A stretch of 64,000 nucleotides of DNA. Source: Stomorhina lunata. Taxonomy: Eukaryota; Arthropoda; Insecta; Diptera; Rhiniidae. Shown piece by piece: positions 55,791-64,000 of this stretch (within the stretch, counting starts at the first letter, position 1; the number at the start of each line of letters is the position of its first letter). Position numbers and translations under genes: made by a program. The stretch is from NCBI GenBank assembly GCA_933228675.1, contig OW121744.1:61545928-61609927 (forward strand). Direction: 5' to 3'. The notes beneath the pieces were generated by a model. It was given only the letters and a program-made list of their open reading frames with translations, was not told where the DNA came from and did no database searches.

Positions 55791-57929
55791 TGAAAACCCC
55801 TTTATAAAAATATTGCATTCTGTACATTTTTTTCTGTCAAATGTGAAATTAAAGTGGATAAAGAACAATTCACATTTCTTGAGCACGTGTGTATGCCTTA
55901 GCTTTCTCTCATTGGATAAACCGTTTCATTAGTTATAAACGATTTAGAATAAAAGCGCTATGCTCTCTTTTTTATGCGATTTTTCAAAACGACTATATGG
56001 CAAATCAATGTATGGAAGTGCAGCATCATTATATTATAGTCTTAGATTGTACTTTGCCTACGACTTATACCTAACGACTTGAACTTTGATTATGACTTGC
56101 ACTTTGACTATGACTTAAAGTTTAGCTATGATTTGCAGGGCGAGATAAAAAACAATATAATTTAGGGGTTTTCCCCTACACTTTATTTTTCTTGAGAATT
56201 ACTTCAATCCAGATATAAAGATCCTCCAAAGTCTGGGGTTTCTGACGAATAAATAGTATATATAAGATCCCGAATGCTTCCTCGAATCATTTCGATCAAG
56301 CTTTAAAGCTTTTGATACTATTTTTTTAATAGTTTAAAGGATACTTATAATGGGTGGGCGGCATAAGGTTGGTTTTATCTCTTGGGGTAAAAACAATTTC
56401 AGAATTTTTTGGGAACACTCCCGAAAAGGTTTTTTGATGTCAGATTATAGGATTGCCAAATTGTTCGAGTACGATTAAAAGGAGGTTAACGTGCCACTTT
56501 TGGCATTAAAAATGTCAGATTTTTTGGAGGTTTTGTGGGCTTAAAATTAACGGTATACCATAGCAAACATATTTAGATAAAATGGGATTCCAAAGCACAA
56601 GTAATTGTCCATAATAAGCAATAATGTAACAAATAAAGCATTTTCGCCCTCAGGGGTACCTAGTCACGTTTTTTGGGACATTGGATCTATTTTTTCGGCT
56701 TCATTACTAGTTGCGTATTTATTGTGTAGAATATAAAATGTTAAAAATACGGGCAAATAGCTTTAGCCGTTCCAGAGATATGGGTTGTCGAAATCGCCAG
56801 CCTGCCTAAGAAATCGAGATTTTCAAAACTCCGAGGCCCCAGTGACACGGGTTAACATCTTCCAATTGTACTCAATCTTAAAATCTAACAAAATGAAACA
56901 TTTTAAGGGCCCCAAAAAAATATACGACATCGATTTTTAGAACCACACTATTAGAGGTTAGGATGTAAAATGGCTAAAAGAGAACTTTAAATTACAAAAA
57001 CGAGAAGGATAATTGTCATCAGAAAATCTAGAAATTGCGCGACAGACAAATTCCTAATAAATCAGTCTGTTAAATATTACCTATGGTTTGGAACCTTCTG
57101 TGTCGAACTTTTGATAGTGAGAGTAGGGAAGAGAGCTGTATTGATTCAGTAGAGCATCGTCGCAATGTGGATTGCTTTTTACTGTTTTATCCTTACTACA
57201 AATACTATTTTGCTCTAGTGAAATCGGGGGCCTTGTTCCAAAAACCCGAACATTTGTACGTAGTACTCGTATATCTTTAGAAACTCATCTATTTCTTGTG
57301 GACCCACTATAGAGAAAATTCGCTCTTTCGTCGCACTATCCGTATGTGAAAAAAATCATTCTGATATGGATTTATCTACATTTGAACCTAAAAGTGTGGA
57401 CCAATTGTCACAAAATGTGTCCTTTTGATTTAAAAAATAATGATAAGGTAAAAGTTTAATTAAGTTTAGATTTTTAAGTGATTGTGATCAGAGACCGAAT
57501 ATTGTTTTATTTTTTAAATCAATCAAGTATAAATATCATTGCCGATGAAAATTTATTTTCATTTCGATCGATGAATAAAAAAGAGGGATTTATATTTGAA
57601 ATATAAATATCCCTCATGATGATTATTTTAAATATCTTTAACGATAAATATCCGAACAGAAAAATATTTTATTGATTGTTTTATTTTTGAACTGTTTTGA
57701 CTTTGAAAAAATAAAATATTTTTGAAATTTTCAAATTTTCAACAATGAATGTATGAATATGTTTCCAATTAATTGGAATTTTTTAGGACATCGAAGTTAA
57801 ACCTAATAATCCTAATGGAACTAATGGTGGTTTCTTCGATTCGCAAAACCATTTCAACGTAAAATTTGCAACAATAATAGAATTTATTGTTATTTAAACG
57901 TTCTAAAGACTTTTTATACCAGGACAAAT
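55791..57929. other. Intron sequence with one strong hairpin, no gene
   Basis: AT-rich. At 57584-57616 GAGGGATTTATATTT and ATATAAATATCCCTC form a near-perfect hairpin with a three-base loop. Related AAATATCCC and CATCGGATGAAAA pieces recur at 58490-58620, so the hairpin probably belongs to a decayed element. The short frames are unconvincing. Confidence 0.45.
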
Positions 57930-58350
57930 CTTCTTCTTCTGTCATCCTTAACTCCCAGTAGAGCATAGGGCATGGGATAATGCAACAGTTGCCTAGCGTC
58001 TCCAGTTACCAGGTAAGAACTGTATGCAATTCCCACTCTAACCTCCTCGTGGTACATCTTGGAAACCTAAACAAAATAGTTTTAGATGCGGTAAACAACC
58101 CGTGTAGGATTCTAGGTCAGGGCTAATATAAGAGGGAGTTATCTTAGAGCCATTCCAGCCTATTTGGTCTAAGGGTCTAAGATAATTGTACTTGGTAAAG
58201 TACGAAAATGCAGGTTCTGTTCAAAATATTAGTTGCTGCTGCAAACGAGCGTCTGTCTCGGATCGAGCAGAGAAACGAGTCTTGTTTCTTTGGACACATC
58301 ACCCATCGACTTAAGTTTTAAGCACGGCTAGAAACAACATTACAGAATAT
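57930..58350 (-). pseudogene. 3' end of a LINE of the 16.5-kb type
   Basis: The minus strand ends in the CTCTACTGGGAGTTAAGGAT block followed by GAAGAAGAAG. Upstream it is too decayed for a frame, but W-R-R and A-L-C-S-T-G-S-like residues before the tail fit the same family as 16497-16880. Confidence 0.5.
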
Positions 58351-58726
58351 ACTACTCCAAGGGGTAATTATCAAGGATTTTAGAATTGCCTAATCTATGC
58401 ATTAACATAAACGAAATGATGAATGAAACCAGGAAATTTTTTCCTGGAAATAACAGAAATAAAATTTGAATATTTTCTATCAAAATTTTTTTTCATCGGA
58501 TGAAAAGAGATGAAAATTATTTTGAACTGATAAATATCCCAAACGATTATTTTATTTTTTATTTTCATCGGATTGAAAAACGATACAAAATTTTTCGAAG
58601 AATTAAAAATCATTAGGGATTTTTATTATTTTTTAAACTTCAATGATTGTTTTTGTATGGATTAAAATATGAAAATATTGTTGTCTCTGATTTTAATCTT
58701 ATCTTATATTCTTCAACGAGCAATAA

Positions 58727-59196
<470 letters not shown>

Positions 59197-59202
<6 letters not shown>

Positions 59203-60655
59203 GCTATCTCGAAAACGGCTCTAACGATTTTGATAAAATTTGGACAGTGGGTATCTTTTTTGATGTATAGGTCGAAGAAGAAGGGACTTTTGGAACTTTT
59301 ACCTCTAAGAGGGTAAAAAAGGGAAAAAATCGAAAACGCTATGTCTCCTAAAGTAATAGGTATAGAAACAAAATTAAAATTACGTTTTAAACAGCTTTGA
59401 AAATAAGCGGACAGGTGTTTGGTACTTTTTTGAAACTATGTCCGATAGGGGGTAAAAAAGGGTGAAAATAGTTTTTTTGGCACCTTTTTAACCCACTCTT
59501 ATATTTTAAACTAAAGAATATAGAAAGAAACTTGGTACTGCAATCAATAGATGTAAAAAAACATGAAACACGTATTTGGTACTTTTTTGATTTTGGAGCC
59601 ATAATGGGTAAAAAAAGGGATAAAATGATAACTTAACATCTCCAAAGTAATATGAATAGGAACATTATACATTATGTTAAATGCGTTTTAAAAAAATGTA
59701 CCGAATTCAATTGGCACCAAAAAAGTACCAAATATACATATGGAACTTTTAGAAATTAGGGAATAAAAAGGGGGAAAAATTAGTATTATTTTAAACAAAT
59801 GAATGTTTGTCTGTATGTATGTTCTTTATAGAATAGTAAACTGTGAATTTGATCATGTTACGCTCTTTAGCGAAGATGTTGCGGATAAGCCGGCGAAGGT
59901 TTTAAAGTTAATTTCCGACAGATGGCGCCACTGAAAATTACTAAAAATTAATTAAATCGTAAACTGTACATTTGATCATGCTATGATCTTTAGCAAAGTT
60001 GTAGCGCATGAGCCGACGAAGGCTTTTTAGTTGGTATGAATAATTTCCGACAGGTGGCGCTACAGAAACTTACTCAAAGTCAATTTAATCGTAATCTATA
60101 CATTTAATCATGCTACAATCTTTAGCAAAGTTGTTGCACATGAGCCGACGAAGGTTTCTTAGTTGGTATGAAGAAATTTCGACAGGTGGCGCTACTGAAA
60201 TTTACTCAAAGTCAATTTAATCGTATGCTGTACATTTAATCATGCTATAATCTTCAGCAAAGTTGTTACGGATAAGCCGAAGAAGGTTTATGAATTGGAA
60301 TAAGCAAAGTCCGACAGGTGGCGCCACAGAAAACTACTCAAAATGAATTAAATCGTAAACTGTGCATTTGATCAGACTATAATCTTTAGCAAAGTTGTTG
60401 CGCATGAGTCGACAGAGGTTTCTGTTGATATGAATAATTTCCAAAATTATTCAAAATGAGTTAAACTGTAAACTATGCAAACTATGTGTTGGTCGGACAA
60501 AATAAATCAAATAATTCAAAATTAACTGAATATTTCTACAATGTCTTTCCTCTAAGTTTATTTTTTTTTTATAATATAAAATATATAAAAACTTTAAAAT
60601 TTTCCTCAAAATGCTTATCATAAAGCTCCGAGCAAGGCTCGGTCTACCAGGTACT
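59197..60655. repeat. Helentron/DINE-like repeat, copy 2
   Basis: It differs from 52483-53963 by a few substitutions and small indels (for example a 14-bp loss near 59310 and a short loss near 59907). It also follows a TA tract and ends at CCGAGCAAGGCTCGG, TCTACCAGGTACT. Sequence after that point differs between copies, which fixes the 3' boundary. Confidence 0.8.
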
Positions 60656-60809
60656 TTACTTTATAATTAAGTAACTTTTAAGAGTTGGTCTTATATGAAA
60701 AGTATAGTCAAATACGGACAAATTTCAACTACTTCTTTCACAAACAAATAAATTTGGTGCTGTAAACTTTGAAAATGTCTATTCTGACGGTTTGGGTTGT
60801 CATCGTTAT

Positions 60810-60891
60810 TTAACCCTCTGCGACTGATGTACAAACATTTTACTTTATTGTTTGTTGTCTGCTGGACTACACTTCAATCGCAAAGGGTTAA
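60810..60891. mobile_element. Tiny 74-bp TTAA MITE
   Basis: TTAA at 60810-60813 and 60888-60891. The 74-bp body has ends CCCTCTGCGACTGATGTA and, inverted, CCCTTTGCGATTGAAGTG. CCCTYTGCGA is a familiar start for piggyBac-derived MITEs. No strong palindrome at +15 in this copy. Confidence 0.7.
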
Positions 60892-63609
60892 AGGTGGAAG
60901 TCACAAACAAAATCTACCCTTTTAACCTATAGTAATGAAAAGTATAACTACATCTATAAATAATTAGTGATTCATTCTTAAAAAGCAAAAACTCTTAGCT
61001 GAAACTGGGGCAACAACTGCACATGATTGTTGACAATAACTGAATAAGTCTGGTTAAATTGCCAGAATTTAAAATGGTTATTATTATGTATATAGTAGTG
61101 GTAATGTTGGAGAAACAATACTCGTACATAATTTAAAATGGTAGCAGTGACGACGATATTGGAGTTGCTTTAAAATTAAAATGAATCATGACTATTCAAA
61201 TAAAAAACTGCTTTTGTGGTATCTGTGTAACCATATTTAGTATGAATTTGGGAATTAGTTTAAGTATTCAAATTTCCAAGAAAGGTCTTAAATGTTTTTT
61301 ATTTATTTTAATGCTTTTTTGAGGAATTTATTTTTTAAATATGTAAACAAATATGATAAGAAACTTTTTTAACGATTGATGTGTAATTATTGGTCAGACA
61401 TTAATTAAATGCTTTTCATATTATTTTTAAAAGGTATTAAATTTCCTATTGAATTGAATTGATTGAAAAATTAATGTCAAGAAACTTTGAGGAGTTATGG
61501 TTATTTTCATTTTGCTGAATTTTAATATTTCAAGCGATTCCCAAAGGTATTACAAAAATATGTATATGGACAAAAATCAAATACTTTTAATTTTCGAAAA
61601 TAAAAAAATTAAAAAAAATTTTTGATCGCACACTAAATTTTTTTTGGGGGTTCTATTAAGATAGCTTAGGGAATGTAAAATTCGTTCGCGTTAATGATTT
61701 CACGCGATGCGCGCAGAAGTTATGACGATTACAACAAAAATTTCTTAAAAAAAAAAAATTAAAAACTATTTTATTTTTATTAGTTTTATGTGGATTTTGA
61801 CACAACTTATATATTTTCAGGTGTTTTATCGTTTCAAGGTATTATAGTAGCTTATATATGCCCTTACACGAAGAAATAATGCAATTATGCAAGTGAAAAA
61901 AAATGTTGTTGACAATATTTTTTGATTTTTTTAACCGCGATTTTCGCGAAATTTGACAAAATGTGAGTATTAGTGAAATTCTGCTGTCTTGACTTATATA
62001 CAAATTTAATTTAAAAGAATTTTTTATTTAAATATAAGTTTTAACAGGTGCATATCTTTCGAAGATATAAAATTCGTATTTGGTCCATAAAATCGTTAAT
62101 CCTTATAATATTTTGGTGCGCTTCAAATCTAAGGTAAAACTTTATTAAAGAATAGTTTTAAGACCATTCCTGATCAATTTTGAGCTAAATTCGCGATGTG
62201 CTTCATTGAAATGTTTTTAGATAAAACCTTCGCGTTCTCAGTTAATAAAGATATTTTGGACAAACTTTTAATGCAAATCGGTTATAAATGACATCGCTTT
62301 CATGCCTTATGTGATTTTGTCTCAGTTTGCATTCTAAAACCATTTAAACCAATATGCAATTTTTTGCACGATTTTCAAAATCTTCGTAAAATTTTAGAAA
62401 ACAATGATTTTTTGGTGCGCTTTTGCTTTTAGGTGCTAAATGGCAAAAAACTCGGTTTACGCGGTAGTTTGGATATTTTCATTCATATTTGCGAGTGTGA
62501 TCCACGAAAAACCGGTATTTTGAAAAATTTACGCTCAAAAACTCCTCATTTACACCTGTCGTATATTATACCTATATAGAGCACATTAACGAGATATATA
62601 TCAAACGATGCGAAATTGAAAGATCTACAAATCGTTATCTATTTTTTTTTAATTCTTTGAGTCGGCCAAAAAATATACGATAAAAATTAAAAAGTGGCGA
62701 AAACGAGCTTCAAATTTTGGCACCCATTAAGTAGTATTAGAAGTAACAAAATTAAAATTTAGAGGAAAGTGGATTTATCCCCTAAGTGTGGAGTCTATTT
62801 CGTAGAACAACGACTTGGATCCAAATGTTAAAACAAATGCAGAAGAAGACGAAATATAAAGAAAAACTTAAATGCTTCAATCGATTTTTTTACGTTTTTT
62901 TTAAAGTTGCATGAAAATTACACTTAGAAGCGCAAATTTGCGCAACTAAGATATTGTGTTCAGTATACAGAAGTTTTTGCGAGTTCAAGATCTGTAATTA
63001 GATTTTCCGAACTCCTAAGGGTACAAAAATTATTCGAGTTGAAAGTCGGTTTCAAAGAAATAAAAACTGTTTGATTTTTGCCCATATAACAATTTGTTAT
63101 TTATTTAGTATAATATGAAGTTATTATTTGGATCTATAACGTTTCAGCGATTTCAGGAAATTTCGTCGATTTCAGGAAATTTATGAATAAAACTTTGTAA
63201 GAGAAGTTCATTACATTCTATTAAAAATCATTATTTTGCCGACATTCACGCGAACTGTTTCATCTTCTAAAAATCACTTCCAGCTGTATGTCAATCTAAA
63301 GTTTTTAATCAAAGTACAATGTACAGTTTTAAATTTAGATTATTGAAATTTGGAGCTGACTTCCTTGAATTCCAATTTAGGGTCTCACATTTACAAATTT
63401 GACTATTTGGTAGTATTTTTGTACGGCTGATGAAATTAGATTAATGAAGTTTAAAACGTACAATTACAATTATTACTAAATTCTTCCACTTTTGATCAAT
63501 GTATAAATATAATTCACGTTTAGTCTATATTTGTACAAGTATAATTATTATAGTTCTCAACACTGAATACGACAGGGACCACTAGGTGATTTTTTTTTAA
63601 TTGATACTT
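60892..63609. other. Intron sequence without a recognised gene
   Basis: AT-rich. From about 61620 to 63250 there are unusual CG-containing strings (for example TTTCACGCGATGCGCGCAG at 61697 and GACATTCACGCGAACTG at 63240), suggesting an old repeat or element that I cannot name. No open frame of note. Confidence 0.4.
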
Positions 63610-63829
63610 AACCGACCGAGAGCCAACGCTTTGATTTCATCGAAGTATTATTATTGTAGAACTGTATAGTCAACTGAGACCGAAGATTTAATTTCATCGG
63701 AGTAATATTATAGTAGAAACGTATTTAGCCGACCGAGAGCAGAAGATTTTATCTTAGCGGAATATTAAAAGACCGAGAGCCGAATTTATCTCATAAGAAT
63801 GTAGGTCTGTAGTAAGCCGATCGGATCAT
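63610..63829. repeat. Degenerate tandem repeat, about 60-65-bp unit
   Basis: Three to four units contain CCGACCGAGAGCC, then TTTATTTCATCGGAGTA-like and ATTATAGTAGAA blocks (63610, 63675, 63728, 63771). Spacing is irregular and the last unit is shortened. Confidence 0.65.
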
Positions 63830-64000
63830 CCCAGTAAGAACAGTGTCAAACGTTTAAAATATGATGACTTTTATATTTGATATCAAACGTTTTTTTCAAA
63901 CTTTTTTCAAACCTGAACAGATGTTTGAGATTCACTATAATTTCAAATGAAGGTTCATTTGAGAATAAACGTTTGAAAAATGATAGTTTCTCAAATTGAG
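63830..64000. mobile_element. Element with CCCAGTAAGAA terminus, cut by the window edge
   Basis: It begins CCCAGTAAGAACAGTGTCAA and continues with blocks that match the reverse complement of the right half of 44077-44862 (TCAAACCTGAACAGATGTTT, TTTGAGAATAAACG, TTTCTCAAATTGAG). It is a second copy in inverted orientation; the rest lies beyond 64000. Confidence 0.8.

Overview
The window is insect nuclear DNA, most likely from a cyclorrhaphan (probably calyptrate) fly. It is very AT-rich. Its one host gene is the non-muscle myosin II heavy chain, called zipper in Drosophila, with protein sequence very close to the fly gene. That gene lies on the minus strand and is partial at both ends. The species assignment is inference from protein similarity, large transposon-filled introns and the repeat types seen.

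Gene layout, minus strand, 5' to 3': P-loop exon (38355-38234), a 24-nt microexon (15398-15375), a 147-nt cassette exon (7823-7677), switch I exon (7293-7201), a 2.74-kb motor/neck/coiled-coil exon (7121-4382), then rod exons 4318-4014, 3592-3062, 2992-1697 and 1632-1469. All junctions keep the reading frame. The microexon and cassette exon together encode a 57-residue optional insert in motor loop 1. One intron has a GC-AG donor. The 5' exons, before the P-loop, are not in the window; the intron upstream of the P-loop exon runs off the right edge and is at least 25.6 kb. The conserved C-terminal tail exon is not seen; a short candidate alternative terminal exon lies at 1349-1259.

The introns are a graveyard of mobile elements. 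(1) 7.8-15.4 kb: two decayed EN-RT-RNase H LINEs and a TTAA-flanked MITE whose empty site survives in a paralogous repeat at 341. (2) 15.4-38.2 kb: a 2.1-kb array of a 30-bp satellite unit; three copies of a 1.85-kb terminal-inverted-repeat element (two with perfect 4-bp target duplications) carrying internal arrays of a 31-bp palindromic unit; a mariner-like element; a DD37E Tc1-like element; and a MITE dimer. (3) 38.4-64 kb: a 32-bp palindromic array, a hAT element with perfect 8-bp duplication nested in another element, two more DD37E copies, two near-identical 1.46-1.48-kb copies of a Helentron/DINE-like repeat, several TTAA MITEs, and a (TA)n tract with inverted flanks.

The most unusual signal is a set of TTAA-flanked CCC...GGG mini-elements. 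Four of them carry completely different strong palindromes that all begin exactly 15 bp inside the CCC end. A second theme is that many unrelated elements here are built around short perfect palindromes, some amplified into arrays.
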